From assembly GCA_913020715.1 (NCBI GenBank), contig CAJVZH010000010.1, positions 1 through 64,000 on the forward strand: DNA of 64,000 bases, in the 5' to 3' direction. The stretch's first letter is position 1, and every line of letters starts with the position of its first letter. The notes beneath the pieces were generated by a model. The model was not told where the DNA came from and searched no databases. It saw only the letters and a list, made by a program, of their open reading frames with translations. The position numbers were made by a program, and so were the translations under genes. This document shows positions 18,345 to 29,320 of this stretch, piece by piece. The stretch comes from an uncultured Gammaproteobacteria bacterium. Its GTDB lineage: Bacteria > Pseudomonadota > Gammaproteobacteria > PS1 > Pseudothioglobaceae.

Positions 18345-18350
18345 TTAATT

Positions 18351-19937
18351 TTATTTTTGGGAAAGCAAGTAATCCTCATAATTACCAGAGAAGTAGTGCG
18401 CCCCATCCTCTTTAAGTTCAATAATGCGAGTAGACAAAGACGAAACAAATTCTCTGTCGTGACTTACAAAGATGAGTGTACCCTCATAATTATCAAGTGC
18501 AAGGTTGAGTGCTTCGATTGATTCCATATCCAAGTGGTTTGTTGGCTCATCCATTACCAAAATATTCGGCTTTTGCAGCATTAGTTTGCCGAATAGCATA
18601 CGACCTTTTTCACCACCAGATAGCGATTTAACGCTTTTCCTAACATCCTCTTTACCAAAAAGCATTTTACCAAGAACGCCACGCATCACCTGCACGTCAT
18701 CCTTTTCGCTTTTAAACTGGCTCATCCAATCTAACACGGTCATGTCTTTTTCAAAATCAACGCTGTTATCCTGGGCGTAATAACCGATATTGGCGTTTTC
18801 ACTCCACTTCACCATACCGCTTTCTGGTGCGTGCTCACCCATAAGCGAGCGTAGCAAAGTTGTCTTGCCAACACCATTTTGACCAATAATAGCGACCCTT
18901 TCACCGGTTTCAATCAACAGATTAATGTCGTTAAGCACTTTCAGATCATCAAAGCTCTTAGAAACGTTTTTAACCTCAAGAACGTTTCTAAACAACACCT
19001 TGGTTTGGTTAAAGATAATATAGGGGCTGACTCTTGATGATGGTTTAATGTCGTCAAGTACAATTTTATCAAGTTGCTTTGCGCGCGAAGTCGCTTGTTT
19101 TGCCTTGGATGCATTGGAAGAGAAGCGTGATACAAAATGCTTAAGATCTTTGATTTTCTCTTCTTTTTTGGCATTGTCAGAGCGCATTCTTTCTTGAATT
19201 GCGGTTGCCGCCACCATGAAGTCATCGTAGCTGCCAGGGAATACATTAAGTGCGCCATAGTCAAGATCCGCCATGTGCGTACAAACACCGTTAAGAAAGT
19301 GTCTATCGTGAGAAACAATCACCATCGTTGCTTTACGAGCACTTAAAACACCCTCCAACCAGCGAATAGAGTTGATATCCAAGTTATTCGTTGGCTCATC
19401 CAATAACAAAATTTCTGGATCAGAAAACAGTGCTTGCGCCAACAGTACGCGTAGTTTCCAGCCTGGAGCAAGCTCGCTCATCAAGCCGTAGTGTTGATCT
19501 AGTGGAATATCAAGACCAAGTAGTAATTCGCTCGCAGAAGACTCGGCCATGTAGCCGTCCATTTCTGCAAATTCCATTTCCAGTTCAGCAACTTTAATGC
19601 CGTCCTTTTCACTCATCTCAGGCAACGCATAAATACGCTCTCTTTCAGCTTTAATTTTCCACAACTCTTTGTGACCCATGATGACCGTATCAACCACACG
19701 GCACGCCTCAAAAGCAAACTGATCTTGCGATAAAATACCAAGTCTTTGGCCCTCGCCAATCATCACCGAGCCAGCCGATGCTTTTAATTCGCCCGTTAAG
19801 ATTTTCATCAAGGTGGACTTGCCACAGCCATTAGCACCAATCAAACCGTAACGGTTACCGTTCTGAAATTTAACTGAAATATTTTCAAATAATGGTTTTT
19901 CACCAAATTGCATAGTGACATTTGCAGTAGAAATCAT
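18351..19937 (-). CDS. ybiT: ABC-F family ATPase YbiT
   Basis: This 528-residue protein carries two ABC ATPase domains and no membrane part. Walker A motifs are GANGCGKST (about 35) and GQNGVGKTT (about 355); the signatures are a degenerate [17 protein letters not shown] and [15 protein letters not shown]. The '[15 protein letters not shown]' and '[11 protein letters not shown]' wording is specific to the YbiT branch. ABC-F proteins bind the ribosomal E site and relieve stalling. It starts close to, and divergent from, ftsW. Confidence 0.93.
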   Translation of the reverse strand: MISTANVTMQFGEKPLFENISVKFQNGNRYGLIGANGCGKSTLMKILTGELKASAGSVMIGEGQRLGILSQDQFAFEACRVVDTVIMGHKELWKIKAERERIYALPEMSEKDGIKVAELEMEFAEMDGYMAESSASELLLGLDIPLDQHYGLMSELAPGWKLRVLLAQALFSDPEILLLDEPTNNLDINSIRWLEGVLSARKATMVIVSHDRHFLNGVCTHMADLDYGALNVFPGSYDDFMVAATAIQERMRSDNAKKEEKIKDLKHFVSRFSSNASKAKQATSRAKQLDKIVLDDIKPSSRVSPYIIFNQTKVLFRNVLEVKNVSKSFDDLKVLNDINLLIETGERVAIIGQNGVGKTTLLRSLMGEHAPESGMVKWSENANIGYYAQDNSVDFEKDMTVLDWMSQFKSEKDDVQVMRGVLGKMLFGKEDVRKSVKSLSGGEKGRMLFGKLMLQKPNILVMDEPTNHLDMESIEALNLALDNYEGTLIFVSHDREFVSSLSTRIIELKEDGAHYFSGNYEDYLLSQK

Positions 19938-20061
19938 CGGCTTAAGGGGTATTTACAAAAGGCGACTATTATACCCTAAGAGCAATTATTACGTAAGCCT
20001 GGATGCTCTGAAATTAATAGCTACGCCTTTTTCTACAGAATTTATAATAAGGTCACCTTTT

Positions 20062-21207
20062 ATGCAATCAAACCCTGTTATGAAAACCAAACAGATGCCT
20101 GACAAATCACTTTTGTCAGCAATTCTACTATTGATTGTATTTGGTTGGATTATGTCTTTTTCTGCTTCACTTGCCTATTTCGAAAGTTACTCATACTTCT
20201 TCAAGCAAACCCTTTTTATTTTGCTTGGACTAGTGGCTGGATTGGTGGTTCTGAAGACGCCTATTTCAGTTTTTCAAAAATACTCAATCCCGCTCTTTGC
20301 ACTCACCCTAGTGCTCTTGGTGGTTGTCTTTCTCCCCAAGCCAATTGGTCACGAAGTTAACGGTTCGGCCCGTTGGATTAACTTCATTTACTTTAAATTT
20401 CAACCGTCAGAATTGATGAAATTATCAATGATCCTTTTTATGGCCGGTTTTCTTATTCGCCAAGAAAAAGATGTGCGCAGCCCGTGGACAGGCTTTATCA
20501 AAACACTGCTAATAATTGGCAGCGCAGACATTCTACTACTGCTTGAAACAGACTTTGGTGCAGTATTAATAATTTCACTCTCCGCCATGGCAATGCTATT
20601 TGCCGCAGGCTCATTTTTAAAGCAATTAGCTATGGTTCTTGGCGTGTTTTTTGCTCTTATTATAAGCTTAATTACCTTAGTGCCAAACCGTGTAGAGAGG
20701 TTTACATCATTCTGGCGTGAGGACCTATGGAGCAATACTGCGCCCCAGGTCTACCAAACTCAACAAGCTCTAATTGGCATTGCACGGGGTGACTGGTTTG
20801 GCACAGGACTCGGCGCTGGTGTACAAAAATATGGCCTACTTCCTGAGCGCCACACCGATATGATTTTTGCTGTTATTGGAGAAGAACTGGGCGTTGTTGG
20901 TATGCTTTTTGTTCTTTTTAGCTTTCTCTTTATTTTAACCAAGGGCTTTAACATTGCACAGGCGGCCTTAAAAAAAGGCAGAAAATACAGCTCGTATGTA
21001 GCGTTTGGTATTTGCACTTGGTTTGCGATGCAAATCACCGTTAATATTGGCATGAATCTTGGTCTATTGCCACCCAAAGGGTTTACCCTGCCTCTACTTA
21101 GCTACGGTGGCACATCAATGATTTTTGCCATTATATCGTTAGCCATTATTCTGCGAATTGACATGGAAAGCAAAACACATTATTCCAAACAACGAAAATA
21201 TGTCTGA
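20062..21207 (+). CDS. ftsW: Peptidoglycan glycosyltransferase FtsW
   Basis: This is a 381-residue SEDS-family polytopic protein with about ten membrane segments. It has the SEDS sequence FQPSELMKLSMILFMAGFL, the WSNTAPQVYQTQQALIGIARG loop and GLLPPKGFTLPLLSYGGTSM near the end. FtsW polymerises septal glycan with FtsI. The ATG at 20062 (AAGG upstream) is chosen because upstream codons do not resemble FtsW; 20080 is an alternative. It overlaps murG by 8 bases. RodA, its elongation paralogue, is at 60553. Confidence 0.95.
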   Translation: MQSNPVMKTKQMPDKSLLSAILLLIVFGWIMSFSASLAYFESYSYFFKQTLFILLGLVAGLVVLKTPISVFQKYSIPLFALTLVLLVVVFLPKPIGHEVNGSARWINFIYFKFQPSELMKLSMILFMAGFLIRQEKDVRSPWTGFIKTLLIIGSADILLLLETDFGAVLIISLSAMAMLFAAGSFLKQLAMVLGVFFALIISLITLVPNRVERFTSFWREDLWSNTAPQVYQTQQALIGIARGDWFGTGLGAGVQKYGLLPERHTDMIFAVIGEELGVVGMLFVLFSFLFILTKGFNIAQAALKKGRKYSSYVAFGICTWFAMQITVNIGMNLGLLPPKGFTLPLLSYGGTSMIFAIISLAIILRIDMESKTHYSKQRKYV

Positions 21208-22234
21208 CAAAATTTTGATTATGGCAGGTGGCACCGGTGGGCATATTTTTCCTGCACTGGCCATTGCAGCAGAGCTTAAAAAGCGCGGAGCGAATATAGC
21301 TTGGCTAGGAACAAAGCAAGGCATGGAAAATACGCTTGTACCAAAGCATGGCTACCAACTGTATCGTGTGAACTCTTCGGGTGTAAGAGGAAAAAGCATA
21401 GTTACTTTATTTAAGGCATTTTTCATCTTAATCCTAAGCTTCTTTCAAATACTATTCGTCTTTATTAAGGTTCGACCAAATCAAGTGATTGGCATGGGCG
21501 GATATGCCTCTGGCATGGGCGGCGTTGTTGCTAGAGTGCTTTTTATTCCACTGGCAATTCATGAGCAAAACACCATTCCTGGCACAACCAATTTGATTTT
21601 ATCAAGGCTCGCCAGAAGAACCTTTCAAGCCTTTAAAGACTCTTTTAAAGCACGGGTTGGCGCAATTACCGTTGGCAACCCTTTATCATTCGTCGCAAAA
21701 CCAAAAACATCGCCAGTATCAGTGAAAAACTTACTTGTGCTTGGTGGCTCACTGGGTGCTAAAAAAATAAATGAAACCGTTACTAAAATAAAAACACCCG
21801 TAAATATTTGGCACCAAACAGGAAAACAACATTTAGATTCGACTAAAGCCTTGTATCAAAACCATGCGGGTGCCGAACCCAAAGTCGAAGCATTTATTGA
21901 ATCAATGAATGAAGCTTACAAGTGGGCGGATGTGGTTATTTGTCGCGCAGGCGCGATGACCGTATCCGAGCTCATTGCAACGAAAAGTATCGCTATATTG
22001 GTGCCTTTTCCTTTTGCAGTAGACGATCATCAGACATCCAACGCTAAATACTTAACGGACGTTGGTGCGGGCATTCTTTTGCAAGAATATCGGTTAAGTG
22101 AAAAGTTGCTCGATGAGATACTGCAATCTCTTGATGAAGCAAATCTTAGAGGTATGTCAGACAAGCTGGAGACGCTGCAACAGCCGAATCCAGCAAGAGT
22201 AATCGCTGATTATCTATTAATGCCTAAACGCTGA
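21200..22234 (+). CDS. murG: UDP-GlcNAc:lipid I N-acetylglucosaminyltransferase
   Basis: This 344-residue GT28 glycosyltransferase starts [21 protein letters not shown], with the GGTGGH loop at the diphosphate site. It also has [19 protein letters not shown] and [14 protein letters not shown]. It makes lipid II at the inner membrane. The ATG at 21200 overlaps the ftsW end by 8 bases, so the two are translationally coupled. Its end overlaps the convergent bioB end by 25 bases. Other members of the usual division cluster (murC, ddlB, ftsQ) do not follow here. Confidence 0.97.
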   Translation: MSDKILIMAGGTGGHIFPALAIAAELKKRGANIAWLGTKQGMENTLVPKHGYQLYRVNSSGVRGKSIVTLFKAFFILILSFFQILFVFIKVRPNQVIGMGGYASGMGGVVARVLFIPLAIHEQNTIPGTTNLILSRLARRTFQAFKDSFKARVGAITVGNPLSFVAKPKTSPVSVKNLLVLGGSLGAKKINETVTKIKTPVNIWHQTGKQHLDSTKALYQNHAGAEPKVEAFIESMNEAYKWADVVICRAGAMTVSELIATKSIAILVPFPFAVDDHQTSNAKYLTDVGAGILLQEYRLSEKLLDEILQSLDEANLRGMSDKLETLQQPNPARVIADYLLMPKR

Positions 22235-23151
22235 AAAAGCGCTTGATCGTCGCCTGCACTCGGATTATCGGTTGTCAGCAATTGTTCACCGTAGAAAATC
22301 GAATTAGCACCAGCAAAGAAGCACAAGGCTTGCATGCCTTCGCCCATTTCCAATCTGCCTGCCGATAGACGAACAACAGCTTTTGGCATTAAAACTCTAG
22401 CAACAGCAATAGTGCGGACAAATTCGCTTTCACTTGGCGGCTCAACACTTTCAAAAGGCGTGCCTGGAATTGGCACCAAAAGATTAATTGGAACACTGTC
22501 AGGATGCGCCTCAAGATTGGACAAAGACTGCAGCATAGAAGCACGGTCCACCTGTGTCTCTCCCAAACCCAGAATACCGCCGCTGCACACATTAATGCCT
22601 GCATTGTGAACAGCATCAAGCGTATCTAACCTGTCTTGGAATTTACGCGTTGACACAACGTTGCCGTAGTGCTCTTTTGAGGTGTCAATGTTGTGATTAT
22701 AGTAATCAAGCCCCGCCTCTTTTAAAGTGCCCGCTTGAGTTGGTGTCAACATGCCAAGCGTTACGCAAGTCTCCATGCCCATTGCCTTAACGCCTTGAAT
22801 CATCGGAATGACTTTATCAAGACTCTTGTCGGTGGGATTACGCCAAGCAGCACCCATACAAAAACGCGTTGCGCCCTTGTCTTTGGCTTCTTGCGCTTGT
22901 TGCAAAACAAGATCAATTTCCATTAATTTTTCACGCTCAAGACCGGTGTCGTACTTAGAGCTTTGCGAGCAATACGAGCAGTCTTCAGGACAGGCGCCAG
23001 TTTTAATGTTTAATAACGAGCTAACCTGTACTTGATTAGGATCAAAAACCTCGCGATGAATGCTATGCGCCATAAAAAGAAGATCGTTAAATGGCATTTG
23101 GAAAAGTGCGTTGATTTCGTCTAAATGCCAGTTGTTTCTAATTTCTATCAT
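22210..23151 (-). CDS. bioB: Biotin synthase
   Basis: This 313-residue radical-SAM enzyme has the CxxxCxxC cluster at Cys54, Cys58 and Cys61 ([13 protein letters not shown]). It has [12 protein letters not shown] and the RLSAGRLEM stretch with the arginine that binds the second iron-sulfur cluster. It inserts sulfur into dethiobiotin. It stands alone, without bioF, bioC or bioD. It has its own short upstream region after the glnA terminator, in which I saw no BirA-type operator. Confidence 0.98.
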   Translation of the reverse strand: MIEIRNNWHLDEINALFQMPFNDLLFMAHSIHREVFDPNQVQVSSLLNIKTGACPEDCSYCSQSSKYDTGLEREKLMEIDLVLQQAQEAKDKGATRFCMGAAWRNPTDKSLDKVIPMIQGVKAMGMETCVTLGMLTPTQAGTLKEAGLDYYNHNIDTSKEHYGNVVSTRKFQDRLDTLDAVHNAGINVCSGGILGLGETQVDRASMLQSLSNLEAHPDSVPINLLVPIPGTPFESVEPPSESEFVRTIAVARVLMPKAVVRLSAGRLEMGEGMQALCFFAGANSIFYGEQLLTTDNPSAGDDQALFQRLGINR

Positions 23152-23225
23152 GTTATTTTTAATGGGAAATAATGAATTAATTGTTAGGATATTTTACCGC
23201 AACCTGTAACGCTAATTTAATACAA

Positions 23226-23250
23226 AAAAGCCGCGCTTTGCGCGGCTTTT
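23226..23250 (-). terminator. Rho-independent terminator after glnA
   Basis: On the minus strand the stem AGCCGCGC/GCGCGGCT with an AAA loop is followed by TTTTTT. It lies 18 bases after the glnA stop and separates glnA from bioB. Confidence 0.9.
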
Positions 23251-23267
23251 AAACAATTGCTAACGAG

Positions 23268-24674
23268 TTAGCAGCTGTAATACATATCGAACTCAAGCGG
23301 CTGAGGCGTTGATCTCATCGCTGTAACTTCTGCCATTTTCAACTCAATAAATGAATCAATGACTGCATCAGTAAAGACTCCGCCCGCTTTCAAGAATTCA
23401 CGATCCTTATCAAGCTCTTCAAGGGCGATGTGCAACATGCCACTAACTTTTGGAAAGTTAGAAGTATTTTCATGATACAAATCTTCATCAGTTGGCTCAC
23501 CCGGGTGAATCTTGTTTTTAATGCCGTCAAGGCCGGCCATTAGCAATGCCGCAAAAGCAAGGTAAGGGTTGGCTGTACAATCCGGGAAACGCACCTCGAT
23601 ACGACGACCTTTTGGATTCGAGACAAAAGGAATACGAATCGCAGCAGAACGGTTCTTAGCCGAGTAAGCTAGAATTTCTGGCGCTTCAAAACCCGGCACC
23701 AAGCGCTTGTATGAGTTAGTTGAAGGGTTAGTAAAAGCATTCAAAGCGCGAGCATGCTTAATGATACCACCAATGTAGTAAAGTGCTGTTTCACTCAAGT
23801 TACCGTAGCCGTCGCCATCAAATAGGTTTTTACCATCTTTGGCAAGAGACATATGAACATGCATTCCGTTGCCGTTATCAACCGCAATCGGCTTCGGCAT
23901 GAAAGTTGCTGTCTTGCCGTAAAGGTGGGCAACATTATGAACACAATACTTAAGAATCTGTGTTTCGTCAGCTTTTTTCACCATTGTGTTGAAAAGCGCA
24001 CCAATTTCACACTGACCAGCAGTACCCACTTCGTGATGGTGAACTTCAGTTGTAACACCCATCTCTTCAATTGCTAAACACATTTGTGCGCGTAAATCAT
24101 GCAATGAATCAACCGGCGGAACCGGGAAATAACCACCTTTAATGTGTGGACGGTGGCCTTTGTTTCCACCTTCAAACTCATCGCCAGAAGACCATGCAGC
24201 TTCTTCAGAGTTGATTTCGTAAAATGCCTTGCCCATACCAAAACCTGCATCCCACTTAATGCTGTCAAAGACAAAAAACTCTGGCTCGTTGCCAAAATAA
24301 GCGGTATCACCAACACCTGTTTCAATAAGGTATGCTTCTGCACGCGCTGCTAGAGAGCGAGGATCTTTTTCATAGCCTTTCATGTCAGAAGGCTCAATAA
24401 TATTACAACGAATGTTCAGTGTTACTTCTTCTGTAAACGGATCAAGAATCGCAGTCTCAGTGACAGGCTTCATAATCATGTCTGAATCGTTGATTGGCTT
24501 CCAGCCAGAGATCGAAGATCCGTCAAACATTTGACCTTCATCTAATTTATCAGCGTCAACTGAATGGGCTGGCACACTGACGTGCTGCTCTTTGCCAATT
24601 GTATCGGTAAAACGAAAATCGATAAACTTAACGTTATGATCTTCAATCATTTTCATCACATCTTTTGCAGACAT
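23268..24674 (-). CDS. glnA: Glutamine synthetase type I
   Basis: This 468-residue enzyme is a GSI-beta glutamine synthetase. It has the DGSSISGW segment, the FFVFDS/ NEPEFF metal-site region, and the [15 protein letters not shown] and RRIEVRFPD stretches. The adenylylation tyrosine is Tyr400 in DEDLYHEN, so control by GlnE is expected. An AGGAG ribosome site fixes the ATG at 24674, 13 codons inside the longest frame. It has its own promoter near 24794-24821 and a strong terminator. No ntrB/ntrC genes follow, unlike in enteric bacteria. Confidence 0.98.
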   Translation of the reverse strand: MSAKDVMKMIEDHNVKFIDFRFTDTIGKEQHVSVPAHSVDADKLDEGQMFDGSSISGWKPINDSDMIMKPVTETAILDPFTEEVTLNIRCNIIEPSDMKGYEKDPRSLAARAEAYLIETGVGDTAYFGNEPEFFVFDSIKWDAGFGMGKAFYEINSEEAAWSSGDEFEGGNKGHRPHIKGGYFPVPPVDSLHDLRAQMCLAIEEMGVTTEVHHHEVGTAGQCEIGALFNTMVKKADETQILKYCVHNVAHLYGKTATFMPKPIAVDNGNGMHVHMSLAKDGKNLFDGDGYGNLSETALYYIGGIIKHARALNAFTNPSTNSYKRLVPGFEAPEILAYSAKNRSAAIRIPFVSNPKGRRIEVRFPDCTANPYLAFAALLMAGLDGIKNKIHPGEPTDEDLYHENTSNFPKVSGMLHIALEELDKDREFLKAGGVFTDAVIDSFIELKMAEVTAMRSTPQPLEFDMYYSC

Positions 24675-24793
24675 ACACACTCCTAGGGTTAATTTTGTTA
24701 AAAACACTGACAAGCATTGCCAAGAAGTCTGCGCCGTTGCAAACAGGGACGAAAGTTATTTAAGAGATTATTCTTAAATTATTTCAGTCGCGA

Positions 24794-24821
24794 ATTATAC
24801 CTTATTTATTTCAATCAGCAA
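24794..24821 (-). promoter_or_regulatory. Candidate glnA promoter inside the tusA 3' end
   Basis: On the minus strand TTGCTG (24821-24816) and a perfect TATAAT (24799-24794) are 16 bases apart. This leaves a leader of about 110 bases for glnA. No TGGCAC-N5-TTGC sigma-54 pattern was found in the gap. Confidence 0.55.
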
Positions 24822-25022
24822 GATAATCTGATCACCTTTTTCCTCTACATTAAGCACGCTATGACCGTGCACTCTGCACCAGGCAGGTATGTCGTGCTTG
24901 ACCCCTGGATCAGTGGCGGTAATTTCAATCGTATCACCCGCCTCTAACTCGTTTATTTTTTGACTTAATCGAATCACCGGCATTGGGCACATTAAACGAA
25001 TAGCATCTAAACTGTGTTGCAT
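24795..25022 (-). CDS. TusA-family sulfur carrier protein
   Basis: This 75-residue protein has the CPxP motif (Cys12 in RLMCPMPVIRL) typical of TusA/SirA/YeeD proteins, with a two-layer alpha/beta pattern. The cysteine can carry persulfide sulfur in tRNA thiolation, molybdenum-cofactor synthesis or sulfur oxidation. The ATG at 25022 overlaps the hemF stop (TAATG) and has an AAGGAG site; an upstream GTG is less likely. In a sulfur-oxidising lineage more than one TusA-like protein is common, so I do not assign the tusA symbol. Confidence 0.88.
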   Translation of the reverse strand: MQHSLDAIRLMCPMPVIRLSQKINELEAGDTIEITATDPGVKHDIPAWCRVHGHSVLNVEEKGDQIILLIEINKV

Positions 25023-25921
25023 TACACCCACTCCTTAGGCTTTAAATAATAGTTGTACAATTTTTCCTCTTCACTGCCCTCTTGCACCTCGAGCTGATAA
25101 GACCAGCGAACTTCTGGCGGCATTGACATCAAGATTGACTCGGTTCGTCCACCACTTTGGAGGCCAAACAACGTGCCGCGATCATAAATCAAATTAAATT
25201 CCACGTAGCGTCCGCGACGGTGCAATTGAAAATTTCGCTCTATCTCACTAAAAGGCACGTCTTTACGCCTTTCAACTATCGGAAAATAAGCCTTTGAAAA
25301 GGCATTACCCACGCTCTGCATAAAGGCGAAACTCTTATCAAAACCACCTTCATTAAGGTCGTCAAAAAATAAACCGCCGACACCGCGTGACTCTTCCCTG
25401 TGCTTCATGTAAAAATACTCGTCACACCATTTTTTGTATTTGGGATAAACATTTTCACCATATGGTGCGCAGGCATTTTTAGCCTCACTATGCCAATGGA
25501 TAACGTCTTCGTCAAAGCCGTAATACGGCGTTAGATCAAACCCACCGCCAAACCACCAAATAGACTCTTCGCCGACTTTTTCAGCAATAAAAAAACGCAC
25601 ATTGGCATGCGATGTTGGCACATACGGATTTTGCGGGTGAAGCACCAAAGAGATGCCCAAAGCACGATAATTTCTACCCTCTAATTCCGGCCTGAGTGCG
25701 GTCGCTGAACGTGGCATTTTAAAGCCTTCAACGTAAGAAAAATTAACCCCTGCTCGCTCGAAAACCTTACCATCACTTAAAACATTGGTTTTGCCATAAC
25801 CCGCACCGTTCTCTTTTTGCCAGTTATCCACAGCAAAACTACCAACGCCGTCTATGCGCTCAACTTCACTACAAATGGTTTTCTGCAACTCCAGTAGATA
25901 ATCTTTGACTTGCTCAATCAT
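25022..25921 (-). CDS. hemF: Oxygen-dependent coproporphyrinogen III oxidase
   Basis: This 299-residue enzyme has the HemF signature stretches [29 protein letters not shown], and [31 protein letters not shown] split over the C-terminal half. It oxidatively decarboxylates coproporphyrinogen III in haem synthesis and needs oxygen. The ATG at 25921 overlaps the tsaC stop (ATGA) and has GGGAG upstream; a GTG three codons earlier is the alternative. It overlaps the next gene by one base. Confidence 0.97.
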   Translation of the reverse strand: MIEQVKDYLLELQKTICSEVERIDGVGSFAVDNWQKENGAGYGKTNVLSDGKVFERAGVNFSYVEGFKMPRSATALRPELEGRNYRALGISLVLHPQNPYVPTSHANVRFFIAEKVGEESIWWFGGGFDLTPYYGFDEDVIHWHSEAKNACAPYGENVYPKYKKWCDEYFYMKHREESRGVGGLFFDDLNEGGFDKSFAFMQSVGNAFSKAYFPIVERRKDVPFSEIERNFQLHRRGRYVEFNLIYDRGTLFGLQSGGRTESILMSMPPEVRWSYQLEVQEGSEEEKLYNYYLKPKEWV

Positions 25922-26469
25922 CGAATGCACTCTCCCGTTAGCAAGTTAATAATCGTTGAAGCTTCATTATTATACTGAGTAGGTGCGAGGGCAAACGATA
26001 GACCATTGTGAAAATGGGCCTGTAATTGTAACAAGCTGGTGGCGGTTTTTTGGCCTTGTATATTGGCGCTGCTCGACACCAAAGCAGAGTCAGTATTCTC
26101 GCAAAAATACTGCACCAAAGGATTGTTGGTGATACGCACAGCAATCAGAGGTCCACCACCGGTAAGCAAGGTTGAAGTATTCGAATCTGTCGGCACTAAA
26201 AAAGTTGTGGGCTGGTTTTTTGCCATTTGCACACCGTCAACAAGGTCAGAGGTGAAGGTAGAGTCAATATAGGGCACTACATAGCTAATATCAGAAGCCA
26301 GCAGAATAAGGCCTTTTGAGCTATCTCTGCGCTTTAGTTGAATCAGCTCACTCACCGCAAACGGGTTGTTTGCCAAACAGGCAAGACCATAAATCGTATC
26401 TGTCGGATGGGCAATCACTCCGTTGCACAAATATCGCAAAGCCAATTTTTGTCTAAAACTTGGGTTCAT
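25918..26469 (-). CDS. tsaC: Threonylcarbamoyl-AMP synthase
   Basis: This 183-residue protein is a YrdC-fold enzyme with the [13 protein letters not shown] start, the [14 protein letters not shown] segment and the SSANIQGQ loop. It makes threonylcarbamoyl-AMP for the t6A37 modification of tRNAs reading ANN codons. The length fits the short TsaC type. The ATG at 26469 overlaps the xerC stop (ATGA) and has GAGGG upstream. Confidence 0.95.
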   Translation of the reverse strand: MNPSFRQKLALRYLCNGVIAHPTDTIYGLACLANNPFAVSELIQLKRRDSSKGLILLASDISYVVPYIDSTFTSDLVDGVQMAKNQPTTFLVPTDSNTSTLLTGGGPLIAVRITNNPLVQYFCENTDSALVSSSANIQGQKTATSLLQLQAHFHNGLSFALAPTQYNNEASTIINLLTGECIR

Positions 26470-27380
26470 TTTTTTGCCCTCGGATGACAATCGTCGTAAA
26501 CCTTGGACAATTCTAAAAAATCCAAATGCGTGTAGACTTGGGTACTCTTAATACTTTTGTGCCCCAAGAATTCTTGCACCGATCGCAGATCATGGCTGGA
26601 TTGTAAAAAATGCGTTGCAGCAGCATGTCTTAGCATGTGAGGATGCACATTAAAAGTAATACCAACTTCAAGTGCGCGCTGTTTGACGATGTTCTGTATC
26701 GATCTAACACCCATTCTATTTTGCTTTTGATTGACAAATAAGGCGCTGATTTGACACGCCGGCCTTTTTGACAAATAACGCTGAATCGCGGCAATAGCAC
26801 TTTGGCCAGCGGGCACAAAACGCGCTTTCGAACCCTTACCCATCACCTTAACAAAACCTTCTTTTAAGTCTACGTCGTTTATATTCACATTAACCAATTC
26901 TGAAACCCTCAGTGCACAAGAATAAATAAGCTCTATTATGGCAACGTTTCGTAATTCATCAAAACGGTTTGATCTTGGTTGCATCATTTTATTCAACTCG
27001 TCATAGTCAATCGTTTTCGGCAGGGTTTTCTCAAGCTTTGGCGATGCGATATCTTTGGCGCAATTCTCATTGAGCACGCCCAGTCGAAGTAAAAACGCAA
27101 AAAACCCTCTGATGGAGGACAAATGCCTTCGAATAGAGCGATTAGAGGTGTTAGCATGCCTGAGCTCCATGACAAATAAATTGAGAATTTTTGCATCGAT
27201 ATCACACCACTCAGGCACACCCCTAACTCGGCAGAAGGTTAATAATTTAGACAAATCTCGCTGATAGGCAGAAATCGTATTGTCCGCATAGTTCTTTTCC
27301 ACCTGAAGATGGCGAATAAAAAGCTTGATTTGCTGCGAACAAAGGTCGTCTCTACACTTGTTTTTTTGAACTTTGACCAT
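26466..27380 (-). CDS. xerC: Tyrosine site-specific recombinase XerC
   Basis: This 304-residue recombinase has an N-terminal SAM-like domain (about 15-100) and a catalytic domain with the first arginine in CALRVSEL, HPHMLRHAAATHF, LGHKSIKSTQ and the nucleophile Tyr283. The ending VYTHLDFLELSKVYDDCHPRA is the XerC type, not XerD. With XerD it resolves chromosome dimers at dif. It heads a chain of four overlapping genes and is divergent from htpG with 37 bases between. Confidence 0.93.
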   Translation of the reverse strand: MVKVQKNKCRDDLCSQQIKLFIRHLQVEKNYADNTISAYQRDLSKLLTFCRVRGVPEWCDIDAKILNLFVMELRHANTSNRSIRRHLSSIRGFFAFLLRLGVLNENCAKDIASPKLEKTLPKTIDYDELNKMMQPRSNRFDELRNVAIIELIYSCALRVSELVNVNINDVDLKEGFVKVMGKGSKARFVPAGQSAIAAIQRYLSKRPACQISALFVNQKQNRMGVRSIQNIVKQRALEVGITFNVHPHMLRHAAATHFLQSSHDLRSVQEFLGHKSIKSTQVYTHLDFLELSKVYDDCHPRAKK

Positions 27381-27417
27381 ATCTTAGCATTTTACGTTAA
27401 ACATAAAAGGAATTCAG

Positions 27418-29268
27418 ATGAGTCAAAAACAAACCCATGCTTTCCAAACAGAGGTGTCTCAGCTTCTTGATTTAATGATCCATTCATTGTACTCAAACAA
27501 AGAAATATTTTTGAGAGAGTTGGTATCCAACGCCTCGGATGCCATTGATAAGCTCCGATTCGAGTCCATTTCTGATGACAGCTTAGTAGAGGGCAAAGAA
27601 GAATTAAACATTCATATTGACGTCAACAAAGACGCTGGCACAATCACCATTAGTGACAACGGCATCGGTATGACGCAGGACGAAGTAATGGACAATATTG
27701 GCACGATTGCTAATTCTGGCACCAAGAAATACTTAGAAAGTCTTGATAAGGCTCAAGCGCAAGACTCCAATCTTATTGGTCAATTTGGCGTTGGATTCTA
27801 TTCATCATTTATTGTTGCCAACACAGTGACACTGATCTCAAGAAAAGCCGGCGACGACAAAGCCAATGGCACCAAGTGGGTATCTAAAGGCAAAGGCGAA
27901 TATTCTCTAGAGACAGTTGAAGTTGACAACTTCGGCACATCAATCATTCTGGACATCAAAAAAGCCGAGAGTGAATTCCTTGATGATTTCCGCCTAAAGG
28001 GTATTGTTTCAAAGTATTCCGATCACATCACCGTGCCAATTATGATGGTTAAGTCTTCTGAAGACGACGTTATTGAATACGAGACCATCAACAAAGCCAC
28101 GGCTTTTTGGGCGCAAGACAAAAGAGATCTTAAGCAAGAAGATTACGACGAATTCTACAAATCATTAACGTACGACTTCGAAGGTCCTTTAACGCAAGTC
28201 CACAACAAGTTAGAGGGTAAGTTAGATTACACCTCTTTGCTTTTCATTCCAAGAAAAGCACCCTTCGACATGTGGGAGCCAAAACGCAAAACAGGCGTTA
28301 AACTTTACGCTAAACGTGTTTTCATTATGGAAGGCAACGAGGCTCTTTTGCCGCAATATTTACGCTTTATTAAAGGTGTTATTGATACCGCTGATTTATC
28401 GTTAAACGTCTCTCGTGAGATTCTTCAAGGTTCTAAAGTCGTTGACACGATTCGCAAAGCCTCGGTTAAAAGAATTCTTGGTGAACTGGACAAAATGAGC
28501 AAAAACAGGCCAGAAGACTACGCCGTGTTCTGGAGCGAATTTGGCATGGTAATGAAAGAAGGTATTGTTGAAGATTTCGACAACAAAGAAAAAATTGCCG
28601 CTCTTTTGCGTTTTGCAACAACCGAAACAAGCAACACCGATCAAAACGTCTCACTTGCGGATTACATCTCAAGAATAAAAGAAGACCAGAAAGCAATTTA
28701 CTACATTACTGCTGATACACACGCAGCAGCTAAAGGTTCGCCTCACTTAGAAATTTTCAAGAAAAAAGGTATTGAGGTATTGCTACTTACCGATCGTGTT
28801 GACGAGTGGCTGGTGGGCAACTTCGGCGATCATGAAGGTCTTGAGTTTAAGTCTATCACTAAGGGCGACCTTGAAGACTTGGACAGCGAGGGTGAAAAAG
28901 AAGAAAAAGAAAAGGTTGCTAAAGACTTTGACAAGGTTATTGAAAAAGCGCAGTCCATTCTTAGCGAAAAAGTCAAGGCGGTCAAGGTGTCTTCTCGTTT
29001 AAGCGAGTCGCCATCGTGTTTGGTTGCCGATGAAAACGAACTGGGCTCTAACATGGAGCGAATCATGAAATCCCTTGGTCAAGACGTACCTGAAACCAAG
29101 CCAATCTTAGAAATCAACCCCGACCATCCATTGGTCAAGAAACTCAAAGATTCTGTCGATGAAGATTTAGTAGAGGTCTTGTTCGATCAAGCCGTTCTTA
29201 GCGAAGGCGGACAAATCAGCGAGCCGGCTGAGTTTGTTAAACGCATCAACAAGCTGATGATGGGTTAA
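27418..29268 (+). CDS. htpG: Hsp90-family chaperone HtpG
   Basis: At 616 residues it matches bacterial HtpG (E. coli: 624). The N-terminal GHKL ATPase shows LRELVSNASDAIDKLRF, DNGIGM and GQFGVGFYSSF. The middle domain has FIPRKAPFDMWEP and LNVSREILQ, with its catalytic arginine. The C-terminal dimerisation domain ends the protein. It acts on cytoplasmic client proteins with DnaK. An AAGGAA site precedes the ATG, and a strong terminator follows. Confidence 0.98.
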   Translation: MSQKQTHAFQTEVSQLLDLMIHSLYSNKEIFLRELVSNASDAIDKLRFESISDDSLVEGKEELNIHIDVNKDAGTITISDNGIGMTQDEVMDNIGTIANSGTKKYLESLDKAQAQDSNLIGQFGVGFYSSFIVANTVTLISRKAGDDKANGTKWVSKGKGEYSLETVEVDNFGTSIILDIKKAESEFLDDFRLKGIVSKYSDHITVPIMMVKSSEDDVIEYETINKATAFWAQDKRDLKQEDYDEFYKSLTYDFEGPLTQVHNKLEGKLDYTSLLFIPRKAPFDMWEPKRKTGVKLYAKRVFIMEGNEALLPQYLRFIKGVIDTADLSLNVSREILQGSKVVDTIRKASVKRILGELDKMSKNRPEDYAVFWSEFGMVMKEGIVEDFDNKEKIAALLRFATTETSNTDQNVSLADYISRIKEDQKAIYYITADTHAAAKGSPHLEIFKKKGIEVLLLTDRVDEWLVGNFGDHEGLEFKSITKGDLEDLDSEGEKEEKEKVAKDFDKVIEKAQSILSEKVKAVKVSSRLSESPSCLVADENELGSNMERIMKSLGQDVPETKPILEINPDHPLVKKLKDSVDEDLVEVLFDQAVLSEGGQISEPAEFVKRINKLMMG

Positions 29269-29286
29269 CAAAAAAGCAACAAATAA

Positions 29287-29314
29287 AAAAGCCCGATAAA
29301 TCGGGCTTTTTTAT
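29287..29314. terminator. Bidirectional terminator between htpG and trmJ
   Basis: The stem AAAAAGCCCGA/TCGGGCTTTTT with a TAAA loop has A-runs and T-runs on both sides, so it can serve htpG on the plus strand and trmJ on the minus strand. Confidence 0.92.
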
Positions 29315-29320
29315 TGAGCG

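Noticed and set aside
23152-23223. BirA operator before bioB
   Set aside because: No TTGTAAACC-N-GGTTTACA arrangement was found, only a partial GGTTGCGGTAA.
24675-24794. Sigma-54/NtrC promoter for glnA
   Set aside because: The nearest match, TGGCAATGCTTGTC, lacks the GC of the -12 element at the right spacing; a sigma-70 pair fits better.
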